DNA of 64,000 bases from Neoarius graeffei (GCF_027579695.1 NC_083587.1:48939521-49003520); one strand, 5' to 3'. Positions 34,214 through 45,340 are shown, numbered from the stretch's first letter. The notes: a model not told the origin generated them from the letters alone. Numbers and translations: made by a program.

Positions 34214-35913
34214 TGTAGTAGCGACGATTTCATGAATTTTTTTTAATGACAAAATTGAGAATATCCGACAAAAAATTCAAACTACTAATTTAAGGTCAGA
34301 CAATGTAAGTGACCCTGTAGTTAACAACATAACTGTATCAGATCAGCAGTTAGAATGTTTTACTCCCCTAAAAGAAACTGAATTACTTTCATTAATCTCA
34401 GCATCAAAAGCCTCAACTTGTGTACTAGATCCCTTACCTACACGTCTATTCAAACAGATAATACCTGAAGTAATAGAACAGCTTCTAAAAATAATAAATT
34501 CTTCTCTTACAATTGGCTATGTACCCAAATCCTTTAAACTAGCAGTTATCAAACCCCTGAATAAAAACCTGACCTTGATCCCTGTCAGCTGTCCAATTAT
34601 TGGCCAATATCAAGCCTCCCCTTTTATCTCCAAGATCCTTGAAAAAGCTGTAGCACAGCAGTTATGCTTATATTTATATAGGAATAACATCCATGAAACG
34701 CATCAGTCAGGATTTAGACCTCATCATAGCACAGAGACCGCTTTGGTTAAAGTAGTAAACGACCTACTGTTGGCGTCTGATCAGGGCTGTCTCTTGCTGC
34801 TTATGTTGCTTGACCTTAGTGCAGCGTTTGATACCATTGATCATTCCATTCTTCTGGATAGACTAGAAAATGTGGGAGTAAAGGGAACGTCCCTCTCCTG
34901 GCTCAGCTCTTAACTGATTGCTATCAGTATGTTGATGTAAATGGTGATATTTCTAGACGTACTGAGGTAAAGTTTGATGTTCCACAAGGTTCTGTCTTGG
35001 GTCCACTGCTTTTTTCTTTATATATGTTACCTCTGGGTGATATTATTCGTAAACATTGTATTAGTTTCCACTGTTACGCTGATGACACACAGTTGTATGT
35101 TTCTGCAAAACCTGATGAGAGACACCAGCTTAATAGAATTGAGGAATGTGTGAAGGACATTAGACACTGGATGCTTATTAACTTCCTTCTGCTTAACTCA
35201 AGACTGAAGTACTTGTACTAGGACCACATGCAGCTAGAAGTAAGTTTTCTGATTACACAGTAACTCTGGATGGCCTTTCTGTTTCTTCGCGTGCAGCAGT
35301 AAAAGACCTCGGAGTGATTATTGACCCCAGTCTTTCATTCAAAACTCGCATTGATAACATCACCCAGATAGCTTTCTTTCATCTCAGAAATATTGCTAAG
35401 ATAAGAAATTTAATGTCACTACATGACGCGGAAAAACTGGTTCATGCTTTCGTTACCTCCAGGTTGGATTATTGTAATGCCTTACTGTCTGGATGTTCCA
35501 ATAAGTGCATAAACAAGCTCCAGTTAGTTCAAAATGCAGCAGCAAGAGTCCTTACTAGAACTAGAAAATATGACCACATCACCCCTGTCTTATCCACACT
35601 GCATTGGCTCCCAATCAAATTTCGTATTGATTATAAAATACTACTATTGACCTTTAAAGCACTGAATGGTCTCGTGCTACAGTACCTGAGTGAACTTCTG
35701 GTCCTCTATGACCCACCACGCCTACTTGGATCAAAAGGTGCAGGCTATCTGCTGGTACCTCGTATAGTGAAGTCTACATCAGGGGGCAGAGCCTTTTCTT
35801 ACAAAGCCCCACAGTTATGGAACAGCCTTCCAAGTAGTGTTTGGGAATCAGACACAGTCTCAGTGTTTAAGTCTAGGCTGAAAACATATCTGCTTAGTCA
35901 AGCCTTGTGTTAA
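34214..35913 (+). pseudogene. L2 LINE reverse transcriptase, with frame breaks
   Basis: The RT copies L2 RNA at the target site. Landmarks in order: LDPLPTRLFKQIIPEV; SGFRPHHSTETALV; motif [21 protein letters not shown] (34805-34864); motif [16 protein letters not shown] (34980-35024); motif [13 protein letters not shown] (35066-35101). Then come KDLGVIIDPSLSFKTRI, LDYCNALLSG, ITPVLSTLHWLPI and PQLWNSLPSSV, ending at TAA 35911-35913. Stops or frameshifts near 34230, 34911 and 35215 disable it. Catalytic residues are kept. Confidence 0.9.
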
Positions 35914-36809
35914 TGGTGTTTATGAGGTAAAGGTGTAGATCTGGAGGGTCCTCAGACATAGTGTTTTGGTAAACTGGGATGTATGGATGCTGTCAGTCCC
36001 CACTCGCTTGCTCACTCGAGTTTGTTGATGGTGTAGTGGCTGGCTGCTTTATGTCCCGGGGCTCCCTCATGCCTGTGTTACCTTTTGGCTCTCCCCTTTT
36101 AGTTATGCTGTCATAGTTAGTTGCCGGAGTCCTTGCCTGTACTCAGTGCAATATGTATAATGTTCCTACTTATTCAGGTGACATTGGGCATACCTAACAA
36201 CCTGTGTTTTCTCTCTCTTCCCCCCCCTCCCTCAAAATCTGTCCCTCTGAGTTACATGTTGGTCCTGGGATCGAGATGCTGGCCTCTTCTGCTCCTTGGA
36301 CCTGCCTGGTCCATCCTGGTGCCCTGTGTCTGGTTGGAGTCTCATTGCATCGCTCCTGTGGAGGGCGGCCCCATGTGGACAGTTGGGGGTTGCGCCTGGA
36401 GGACGCTCTGGATTCTTGCAGTGGTGTTTTTGTGGCTGGGGACTGCAGGTGACCTGCTGACTTTGGGACTGCGGTTGTCGTGAACGGTTTTGGACTCGGG
36501 TTTCCGTTGGTGGGGGGTTTATAGCATCAACGAAGCTGACTTTGTTAGGACTGTTAATGTTATAGTCATGCTGTCTGTTGTTGCCTGGATGGGGATGGGT
36601 TCCCTTTTGAGTCTGGTTCCTCTCGAGGTTTCTTCCTCGTGTCGTCTGAGGGAGTTTTTCCTTGCCACCGTCGCCACAGGCGTGCTCGTTGGGGATAGAT
36701 TGGGGATAAAATTAGCTCATATTTTAAGTCGTTCAAATTCTGTAAAGCTGCTTTGCAGCAGTGTTTATTGTTAAAAGCGCTATACAAATAAACGACTTGA
36801 CTTGACGTA

Positions 36810-37215
36810 CTATTTAACCCATAGCTGGAACCCAGGCAGGTGCTACCACTCCAGGTCAGAGCAGACCTGGGAGCAATGGTGATTAAGGGATAACTCCATT
36901 TTCCCCAATACTCAAGTCCTTCTGGACCTTGACACTCACCACCAGTTGCAGTTTAAAGTCTGGACTATAAGTTATTATCAACACCCATAATGTCTCAGGA
37001 AACTGACGCATGTATCAATTGACTATTAAATATCACTGGTCAAATTTATCATCAGTTTAATAAAAATATATAATTTCTTACCTACATCTCTCTCCTTTAG
37101 GACAACAAAGACAAATTCTAAACGATATTATTATATTACAACATTCAAAATCCCAGATGACTTCCCATCTAACAAGACTCTGATCATATAAACGTGTCTT
37201 CCAAGTTTCTCTCTT

Positions 37216-37253
<38 letters not shown>

Positions 37254-37760
37254 GCATGCACATAAACACCATTTTCTCCAGTGCATCCAGGCTCAGCTGA
37301 CTGCAGCTGCTCATTTGTAGCATCTGGACAATGCAAATTTATGTTGACATTAATATTGCATGGCAAAACAAAAGCACTGTTTTATCCCTATATGTTACTG
37401 ATATGCTAAAGGCTGGCTATGGTCTGGTCGGCTGGATGGTCCGGCGTAGGCTACATGTAGCATTAAAACATATGATTAAATTATGTCAGGGCAACTATTG
37501 GTGTCTACATGAACATAAATTGTTGTTGACCTGTTAAATAAACTTAGTCGGGGCAAATAGGCCACCTCTGTTGATATTCATTAAACCACTCGAACTTTTG
37601 AGCTCGCCTGGCACACTAATCATACAGACCCTATGCTGTAAATTCAACATAACCAGGCTACACGGAGCAGGTTTTTGTGCATCAACGTAATTCGATAGGT
37701 TACACTGTTGATACATTCTATATACACCCAAGGTCGATGACTTACCACCTGTTTTCATCT
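36810..37760. other. Spacer with a CT/CA microsatellite
   Basis: No gene is recognised. A (CT)n(CA)n microsatellite lies at 37209-37253. Confidence 0.6.
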
Positions 37761-37859
37761 TGAAAAAGCCAACAATAGTGGATTGTTTTGGGGTTTTTTA
37801 AGTCGTCTTCCAGTCCGTTCTGAATGTTGTTGTTCTGTTGGTGGTTACCAACATTTTAA

Positions 37860-38066
37860 ATGTGCAGCACTCAATTATGTCCCCCCAATCACCACTTCCC
37901 CCATGTTTCCCCCTCCACCCTCGGATGGCGCCAGTCAAGTTCCAATCTGTTTCAGTGAGTTGTTTTTTATTAATCTCTTACTTTTTTTGAGGGCAAAAAT
38001 ACACAGGGCGAGGCTCAAAATACCCAGGGCGATAGCCCCAAATGATAGGCCCTAACAACGCCACTG
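37860..38066. mobile_element. Probable hAT element right end
   Basis: GGCCCTAACAACGCCACTG ends at 38066. Reversed it starts CAGTGGCGTTGTTAGGGCC, a typical hAT terminus. It joins directly to SINE text (GTTTGAACC), as if inserted at the SINE B box. No matching left end was found, so the extent is a guess. Confidence 0.45.
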
Positions 38067-38207
38067 GTTTGAACCTGCCGGTTCACCACAGCCTTTCTGT
38101 GTGGAGTTTGCGTGTTCTCCTCGTGCTTGTGTGGGTTTCCTACAGATTCTCTGGTGTCCTCCGACAGTCCAAAGGCATGAGGATTAGGTCACCTGGCAAC
38201 TCGAAAT

Positions 38208-39109
38208 CCTTGACTTGCAAGTGACGTCAAAGCAAAATAGAAACCCAGATGTCAGCCATGTTGGTGGAGATGCAAATGTGAGGTCAAGGAACATTCCATA
38301 CAAAGCATAGTCACGCTACTCTCTTTGTTTTTCCACTGCTTTAAGTGTTCTTTTAGCTTTGCCATATCTTTGTGCTGTATATGGTTGTGGTCACAACAGT
38401 ACTCGTGACCGTGGCACGTTCTGATTTTTTAGAATTCCATCCATGATTCGGAAAGAGGGCGAGGAAACTCTTTTGGAAACTTTTGGAGAGGAGATGAGCA
38501 CGGCTGAACAACATCGGCAGGGCTGATCTAACAGAGACTAAAACCAAAACTGCTCGCGTTTGCAGTAATCATTTTATCTCAGGTGGGATTCAAAAGCTTT
38601 CTCGATAATATCATGGAAGAATTTTATTTCGTGTTGCTAGAATTTTGCTATAAAATGAGTATTCTCTTGTCGTGCTTCACTCGGTCGTTGTTAGAATTTT
38701 AACACGTATATTACCATTTCGCTTCTAGGAGCACCAGCAAAATTATATGATAGAAACAATCCAGACTGGGCACCTGCTCAGAACATGGGCTATGTTTCCT
38801 CCAAGATCGGACTTGATTCTTCGGCAGCCAAACCAGATAGAACGCGATATCTGGGTACTCGATGGTCGGAAAAAGCGTCTTATCTTCAGAAAAGTCTGAC
38901 TTTTTTAAATAATATGGGCCAAAACCACACATAGCTATCTTCTCTTTGTATCAAATCTTCGTTCGACCGTTCAAATCGTGGTAATACTGAGAAAATTCAG
39001 CATTGTTTACAGACATGCTTTCAGCGGCTGCCGTCCTAGTTGCTTTGTATATCCACCATCATGGCGGACGCTCATGACATAGCACGTTTTGATCACATGG
39101 TTGCAAGTC
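38208..39109 (+). mobile_element. THAP/P-element-like transposon remnant
   Basis: The ends TTGACTTGCAAGTGACGTCA and the reversed right end GATGACTTGCAACCATGTGA share TGACTTGCAA. Both sub-ends carry a CCAT..TGGTGG segment. It sits in a SINE. Inside it is a two-exon THAP coding remnant. The target duplication is too diverged to define. Confidence 0.65.
38371..38934 (+). pseudogene. THAP zinc-finger domain remnant in two exons
   Basis: THAP domains are C2CH zinc fingers that bind DNA and include the P-element transposase type. The first pair is in CAVYGCGHNSTRDRGTF (38371 on). It is followed by a stop codon and a frameshift, then in another frame GRADLTETKTKTARVCSNHF with the last C and H. The exon ends ATC TCA G at 38582 before GTGGGA. 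Exon 2 starts at 38729 after a pyrimidine-rich TTCTAG. It restores ISG-APAKLYDRNNPDWAPA in phase and ends at TAG 38932-38934. The PAKLYD-NPDWAP text is usual downstream of fish THAP domains. There is no catalytic domain. Confidence 0.72.
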
Positions 39110-39269
39110 ATCTATTGCTCATGAGTGTGAATGGCTGACTGTTTCTCTGTGTTGCCCTGCAGTAGATTGCTGACCTGTCCAGGATGTACCCCACCTCTTG
39201 CCCAGTGTCAGCTGAGATTGGATCGAGCTCATCCACAATGAATAAGTGGCATAGAAAATGAATTGGATG

Positions 39270-39825
39270 TGAGCACTGAGATGTATGTGCTTTGGATTTA
39301 ATGTTTTGATTTGAAATGTTGCCCATATTAGGTGTGAAAACAATTTGTCTGCACATATGCAACGAGATCCAAATTGTGTTGGAAGTCAGCAAAGAAACTG
39401 GCAATGTTGCCAATATAAATGCACTCACCAAAGTGAATGTTATTCTGTCATCAGTTACCCAGATTTAATGAGTGGGCTGTGTCTCAAACCACATACTACC
39501 ACAATAAACTGTATGTAAGGTGTTGCTCTATTTTAACACCAACTTGCTATTTGGGCTATACCATGTGGTTTTGTGCGTAATCTGACTTCCGGGCGGTTGG
39601 TCCACGTCTGTCAGCAAGATGTTTTCTGCTCTTGGATGTGAGGATCTATTTTTAGTTTTTCCTTCGGAACAAGTCAGTGAGGTTGTGTGATTTCGGCTTG
39701 GCATCAAAACACCCACAGTGCTTGTGTTTATACGGTACAGGGTTATAGTCCCACTTAACGCGCATTTTACGTGTTTCCCTAATTTCCGGTAATTATTTTC
39801 ACCTTGCACACATTTGAAAGCATCT
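39270..39825. other. No gene seen
   Basis: No supported gene or repeat. The - strand frame at 39528-40010 overlaps the next repeat and has no known motif. Confidence 0.35.
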
Positions 39826-39829
39826 GGTA

Positions 39830-40525
39830 GAGTGTATATATATTTAACAGTTATTCTATGAAATCGAGTCGTACACGAGTTGATAGCCGACAAAGCACGT
39901 AACGCCGAGTTGGTTATAAGCCATGTGTGATGAGACTGAATGGAATTAACTGCTTTATTATATTCACATTCACTGGATTTTGTGAAACAGAGCATTTTTA
40001 TTTTTTGCAAATTCGATAAATGAAAACTTGATACAAAACGTCCAACAGAATCATTTCCACTTAGAATGTAAACAAACCGGTGAAATGACAGTTGCGATTT
40101 GTGAAAAATGCTATAATAATAATTCTTGAAAAATAAAAAAGTATGCTCTTACTGTACCATCAAATACTTTTATTCCATATTTTGTTGCTTTTTTTTGTAT
40201 TTTTGGGGGTTGTATTTTCTTCTTTTTTAGGGATTTTTTGGTGGTTGGCAAACCAACTTCAAAGGTACATTACCGCCACCGACTGGGCTGGAGTGTGGAA
40301 CAGGCGCTATTGGAGGGGAAAACTATATTCTTTTCACTATTTCTGTTAAACAAAACTTGATAATTTTTGGGATTTTGTTTCTGAGTAGGGTTTTTATTTC
40401 GTCCTCGGTTGGTTCAGCAACACGCACCACCATTTTGTTTTTTTCTACTCATAGTATACGAGCTGATATCCTGGTAGTACAGTAGCCAGTCAGAGTGTGG
40501 GATTGCTCATATCCAGTGAATGTGG
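39830..40525 (-). repeat. Dispersed element, copy 1, with short conserved coding start
   Basis: Read on the - strand, the same landmarks occur as at 62560-63090: CACTGGATATGAGCAATCCC, then a frame opening MVVRVAEPTEDEIKTLL, then AATTATTATAGCATTTTTCAC, TTTACATTCTAAG and GGCTTATAACCAACTCGG. The frame is broken by about 120 bp of foreign DNA (40225-40350). It is a probable decayed transposon or Crypton-like element, and the family is not certain. Confidence 0.6.
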
Positions 40526-40634
40526 ATAGAATATATATGCATATTGCCATCATCACTGCTGAAACCGGTTCAGGATTCAGATGAACCATGTTTGGTTGAC
40601 TTGGCCAGAACTGCAGCAGTAGGGTGGCCAGTTC

Positions 40635-41148
40635 CTTTCTTCACACTCATATGAACGAAACCCTGAGGAAACCCAGGGAGAACATGCAAATTCTACACAG
40701 AAAGGCTTAGCTGCAGGGCGGCACGGTGGTGTAGTGGTTAGCACTGTCGAATCACAACAAGAAGGTCCGGGTTCGAGCCCTGTGGCCGGCGAGGGCCTTT
40801 CTGTGCGGAGTTTGCATGTTCTCCCCGTGTCCGCGTGGGTTTCCTCCGGGTGCTCCGGTTTCCCCCACAGTCCAAAGACATGCAGGTTCGGTTAACTGGT
40901 GACTCTAAATTGACCGTAGGTGTGAATGTGAGTGTGAATGGTTGTCTGTGTCTATGTGTCAGCCCTGTGATGACCTGGCGACTTGTCCAGGGTGTACCCC
41001 GCCTTTCGCCAATAGTCAGCTAGGATAGGCTCCAGCTTGCCTGCGACCCTGTAGAACAGGATAAAGCAGCTAGAGATAATGAGATGAGATGAGAAGGCTT
41101 AGCTGCTGGGCTTGAACCCAGAACCTTCTTGCTGTGAGGCAACAGTGT
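40635..41148 (-). mobile_element. Old SINE hosting a younger SINE
   Basis: The reverse SINE text CAGGGAGAACATGCAAATTC to AAAGGCTTAGCTGC is interrupted by a + strand SINE at 40715. It resumes GGGCTTGAACCCAGAACCTT to CAGTGTTAACC at 41148. Another SINE tail follows immediately. Confidence 0.85.
40715..41093 (+). mobile_element. tRNA-derived SINE, full length, nested
   Basis: Complete: head GGCGGCACGGTGGTGTAGTG, B-box GGTTCGAGCCC, tail TAATGAGATGAGATGAG. A perfect 13-bp duplication AAGGCTTAGCTGC flanks it (40702-40714 and 41094-41106). Confidence 0.95.
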
Positions 41149-41967
41149 TAACCATCCATTATCTGTAGCCGCTTATCCTGTCCTACAGGGTCGCAGGCAA
41201 GCTGGAGCCTATCCCAGCTGACTATGGGTGAGAGGCGGGGTACACCCTGGACAAGTTGTCAGATCATCGCAGGGCTGACACAGATGCCCCTTTTCTACCA
41301 AAGCAGTTCCAGGGCTGGTTCGGGGCCGGTGCTGGTTCACAACTCGTTCAACTTGCGAGCCAGCTGAGAATCAGTTTGCTTTTCCATAGCTCGGGGTGCT
41401 AAGGGGAGCCACGTCATTGCATCGCTGTATACGTCAGTTGTGTTGCTGTATATGTCAGTTACGTCGCTGCATTTGCATAAACCTTGGCGCGAACATCGAA
41501 GCAGCAGCAACAACAACAACAATAATAATGGATGACTTCGCGTTTGTACAGCTGCTGCTTCTCGTCGCTTAAAAATGGCGACCTTTTACGGTCTTGCTAT
41601 TGTTGTTGGTCTTAGCAACTCTGCCCCCCTGACATAAGTGGTTCTTTCCTCTGGCCCAGCAGAGAGTTGGTGCTAGCCTGGAACCGGTTTTTCTGGCCCC
41701 AGAGCCAGTTCTTTGTCAGTGGAAACAGAAAACCCGGTTCCAAACTAAGTACTGGCCCCGAACCAGCCCTGGAACTGCTTTGGTGGAAAAGGGGCAAGAA
41801 AGACAACCATTCACATTCACACCTACGGTCAATTTAGAGCCACCAATTAGCCTAACCTGCATTTGGGGAGAACATGCAAACTCCACACAGAAAGGCCCGA
41901 GTCGGCTGCTGGGCTCGAACCTTCTTGCTGTGAAGCGACAATGCTAACCACTACACCACCGTGCTGC
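41149..41967 (-). mobile_element. SINE interrupted by a MITE
   Basis: The tail and 3' body are at 41149-41285 (CCATTATCTGTAGCCGCTTA to GCAGGGCTGACACAGAT). The 5' body and head are at 41796-41967 (ACAACCATTCACATTCACAC to ACTACACCACCGTGCTGC). Confidence 0.88.
41286..41795. mobile_element. MITE with inverted repeats of about 42 bp
   Basis: The left end GCCCCTTTTCTACCAAAGCA matches the reversed right end with one mismatch across about 42 bp, through GGGCTGGTTCGGGGCC. It is 510 bp long with no coding. The target duplication is unclear. The insertion point is within about 15 bp of the equivalent position where a hAT element entered another SINE (44016). Confidence 0.85.
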
Positions 41968-41973
41968 TATATA

Positions 41974-42501
41974 CACTATATTGCCAAAAGTATTTGCTCA
42001 CCTGCCTTGACTCACATATGAGCTTAAGTGACATCCCATTCCTAATCCATAGGGTTCAATAGGACGTCGGTCCACCCTTTGCAGCTAGAACAGCTTCAAC
42101 TCTTCTGGGAAGGCTGTCCACAAGGTTTAGGAGTGTGTTTATGGGAATTTTTGACCATTCTTCCAGAAGCGCATTTGTGAGGTCACACACTGATGTTGGA
42201 CGAGAAGGCCTGGCTCTCAGTCTCCGCTCTAATTCATCCCAAAGGTGTTCTATCGGGTTGAGGTCAGGACTCTGTGCAGGCCAGTCAAGTTCATCCACAC
42301 CAGACTCTGTCATCCATGTCTTTATGGACCTTGCTTTGTGCACTGGTGCACAGTCATGTTGGAAGAGGAAGGCGGCAGCTCCAAACTGTAAAAACAGTCT
42401 GCATGCCGAGGTGCTTGATTTTATACACCTGTGGCCATGGAAGTGATTGGAACACCTGATTCTGATCATTTGGATGGGTGAGCAAATACTTTTGGCAACC
42501 T
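41974..42501 (-). mobile_element. Tc1-like element, internally deleted
   Basis: It starts CACTATATTGCCAAAAGTAT after TATATA and ends GGTGAGCAAATACTTTTGGC, the inverse sub-end. The - strand keeps the transposase C-terminus at 42400-42056: FLFQHDCAPVHKARSI (second D), LNPIEHLWDELERRL (E), and VDSLPRRVEAVLAAKGG. The N-terminal half is missing, so it is non-autonomous. Confidence 0.88.
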
Positions 42502-42545
42502 CAAAATCAGACTTAGTCATGAAACAAATTTGTGAAATCTCTTAT

Positions 42546-43281
42546 GGGTTGTTTTACAATCAGGGTACGCAAGCTAAAAATCACATTTAACATTTAATAT
42601 TATCTTCAATATCAAAAGGCTTGACTAAATAAACTTGGTTGTTTATTGTAGCCCTGTGATGGCTCTATTTATCATGCAAAAATGTTATTTTTGGTGAATG
42701 TATGGCAATATGTGTCATATTTAGCAAAATTACTCGTGTCGTTTAGAAAAAGTGCTTTTTTTGACCACAGGCAGCTCCAAAAGGGATGCACTTAAATCAT
42801 TCTTTATACCATAAAACACATATTTGGTTCCATATCATTGGAAATATAGTTAAGTTTTAATGTTGAATGCCAGTAAGTTTTCAGACTATTTTGATCAAAT
42901 TAGTATGTAATTGTGTCCAAAAAAAATGTCCTCTCCGAGACAGCTAATTTTTCAATATTAAATAACATATCTAAAATGATTATTTTCATCCTAAAATGTG
43001 CTCAAGATATTGGGACATAAATATGAGAGACAAGCTTACAGCCTTATATTTAAAAGCACTATGGAAGTAGTGGATTCTGAATTGTCAAAAAAAAAAAAAG
43101 TCCTCTCCGAGAATCACTTCATTTGTTTCTCCCATCTTGTAGCAGATTACACAAAACTACCATCAAAAAATTACCTGAAATCTGTTCTTTAACTTAAAAA
43201 CTGGTACAAGAACCAGTTTGAATCAATTTGAATTTTGGACCCCTGTGACACAAACTTTGTACCCTGATTGTAAAACAACCC
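42546..43281. mobile_element. MITE with GGGTTGTTTTACAATCAGGG ends
   Basis: The left end GGGTTGTTTTACAATCAGGG at 42546 is perfectly repeated inverted at the right end (to 43281), and the next bases GTAC also match. An internal direct repeat GTCCTCTCCGAGA occurs at about 42929 and 43102. No coding is seen and the target duplication is not clear. Confidence 0.75.
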
Positions 43282-43302
43282 TCATATGAATTAGTAGTTT
43301 GT

Positions 43303-43655
43303 TTGTCTCATTATCTGTAGCTGCTTTATCCTGTTCTACAGGGTCGCAGGCGAGCTGGAGCCTATCCCAGCTGACTACGGGCGAAAGGCGGGGTACACCC
43401 TGGACAAGTCACCAGGTCATCACAGGGCTGACACAGACAACCATTCACACCTACGGTCAATTTAGAGTCACCAGTTAACCTAACCTGCATGTCTTTGGAC
43501 TGTGGGGGAAACCGGAGCACCCGGAGGAAACCCACGCGGACACGGGGAGAACATGAAAACTCCACACAGAAAGGCCCTCGCCGGCCACGGGGCTCGAACC
43601 CGGACCTTCTTGCTGTGAGGCGACAGCGCTAACCACTACACCACCGTGCTGCCCC
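43303..43655 (-). mobile_element. tRNA-derived SINE
   Basis: A reverse copy, from CTCATTATCTGTAGCTGC to the head CCACCGTGCTGCC. TTTGTTTG-like flanks lie on both sides, and the right flank has grown into a (TTTG)n run. Confidence 0.88.
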
Positions 43656-43776
43656 TTGTTTGTTTGTTTGTTTGTTTGTTTTTATCACGATTGTGGACAT
43701 TCCGTAGAACAAGTCGATATTTCTGTGTATCTTTTTAAAAGGTAAAAGTTATAAAATATCAAATAGTTTCCTGTCC

Positions 43777-44949
43777 GGCGGCACGGTGGTGTAGTGGTTA
43801 GCGCTGTCGCCTCACAGCAAGAAGGTCCGGGTTCGAGCCCCGTGGCCGGCGAGGGCCTTTCTGTGCGGAGTTTGCATGTTCTCCCCGTGTCCGCGTGGGT
43901 TTCCTCCGGGTGCTCCGGTTTCCCCCACAGTCCAAAGACATGCAGGTTAGGTTAACTGGTGACTCTAAATTGAGCGTAGGTGTGAATGTGAGTGTGAATG
44001 GTTGTCTGTGTCTATGTGTCAGCCATAGACGTCGCCAGACCCATTTTAGGGTAGCTCCAGCCACCCTATCTTATGGCAAAGCCACCCTATATTTTTTGCC
44101 CTTTTTAAAATTATTTATATTTTTATTTTTTTTTCCCAAAAAAAACAAAGGCAGTAAAGCACTGAACATGAGCCATCAAGAACGCAAGTTAATCCGAACA
44201 ACAGTTTCTGCTTGCTTATTTATTGTTTAATGCAATATTATTAATATCGTTATGATTCCTCCTCATTGGCTCTGTGTCAAGCGTCACGTCGAGTGGTAGG
44301 CTAGTAGGACTTAAAAAACTACGCGGGCATTCTGCAGCAGGCGCGGTGCGGGCTTCCATTGAGTTGGGTTTGCAGAGAGTCAGAATTCTATGCTTTCATT
44401 TGCAGACACACACGGTGAGATTGTAATTTGATGTCAGTGGTTTGCATTTGCTTAACTTTACCTAGGCTATATTGAGTCTTCTGTAGAATGTTTACATGAT
44501 GATTTGTGAAGCACTTGCCCTCTTCAGTTTGCGCAGGAATGCATGACACCTACCATTGTTTTTTTTCCACATTTTTGTAGTTTAGCTGGTGAAGTTGCTT
44601 CAGCAAGCAATTAAATGATGAAAGCAATTTTAAAATAGAATAGAAATGGTGGGAAGTGTGTCCCCAAGGTGTGATGCTCTTGAAATAATGAATTGATTGA
44701 CAGCCTTAGTAGGTGCTCTGAAAAATGTTCGGCGCGCGCTGCGCGCGCACAATACCTTTTCTCCTCTGGGTGCTAAGCTACCCCTGTCTCTCAAACCTAG
44801 TGACGTCCCTGGTGTCAGCCCTGTGATGACCTGGCGACTTGTCCAGGGTGTACCCCACCTTTCGCCCGTAGTCAGCTGGGATAGGCTCCAGCTCGCCTGC
44901 GACCCTGTAGAACAGGATAAAGCGGCTAGAGATAATGAGATGAGATGAG
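43777..44949 (+). mobile_element. tRNA-derived SINE interrupted by a hAT element
   Basis: The head and body are at 43777-44023, the 3' body and (GAGAT)n tail at 44812-44949. A perfect 10-bp duplication TTTCCTGTCC frames the SINE (43767-43776 and 44950-44959). Confidence 0.93.
44024..44811. mobile_element. hAT-like element inside a SINE
   Basis: A perfect 8-bp duplication GTGTCAGC (44016-44023 and 44812-44819) flanks it. The ends CATAGACGTCGCCAGA and, reversed, CAGGGACGTCACTAGG share GACGTC. A GCGCGCGCTGCGCGCGC palindrome lies near 44733. It is 788 bp with no transposase. Confidence 0.88.
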
Positions 44950-44979
44950 TTTCCTGTCCACGCTGATGATCAAACTTCA

Positions 44980-45340
44980 ATCACATCACATTTTCCCACC
45001 TCGCTCGCGCGCGCTTCTCATTAAGTGGCCTGTCTCCTTATAAGGACTTCGCCGGATGACGTATTGAGGGCTCGTGCTGTATGATGTGGTGTAGGAGTCC
45101 GGGCTCGCGCGCAGCTCGTTATAATGGTGTGCGCGCGGACAGGACGAGCAGAAACACACACACACACGTTCCGGGTGGGAAAGAGGCGCGCGCGGCTGAA
45201 TGAAACGGAGCGCATGGAGCAGCACGCGCAGGAACTCTGACAGCTGAGCCGGTGAAGAGAACGGTCCGGGCTGCGCGAGCTGCATCCTTCCTCTTACTGC
45301 TCACGGAGACCGGTTTGGGTTTGACACCAGGAGTGCAGCG
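44980..45340 (+). promoter_or_regulatory. CpG-rich promoter and 5' UTR of the integrin gene
   Basis: GC-rich DNA with many CpGs (GCTCGCGCGCGCTTC, GGCGCGCGCGGC) begins abruptly after SINE DNA and extends into exon 1. A TATAAGG at 45039-45045 is a possible TATA box about 300 bases before the ATG. The transcription start is unknown. The context GTGCAGCGATGC is a moderate Kozak match. Confidence 0.6.

Larger units (their letters stand above)
29760..36806 (+). mobile_element. L2-type LINE, long copy with two Tc1 insertions
   Basis: Endonuclease text begins by 29930 and is cut by Tc1 copies at 30098-31639 and 32624-34211. The RT follows. The 3' region ends with the L2 signature CTGTAAAGCTGCTTTGCAGC, then TTAAAAGCGCTATACAAATA and a short TTGAC repeat at 36797-36806. 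The exact 5' start is uncertain. With the Tc1 copies removed the L2 is about 3.9 kb. Confidence 0.88.
38067..39265 (+). mobile_element. SINE split by a THAP/P-element-like insertion
   Basis: The left half (38085-38207) is the SINE body (CTTTCTGTGTGGAGTTTGCG to GGCAACTCGAAATCC). The right half (39117-39265) continues GAGTGTGAATGGCTGACTGT, CTGTCCAGGATGTACCCCAC and GAATAAGTGGCATAGAAAAT. Together they are one diverged SINE with about 0.9 kb of foreign DNA between the halves. Confidence 0.75.
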
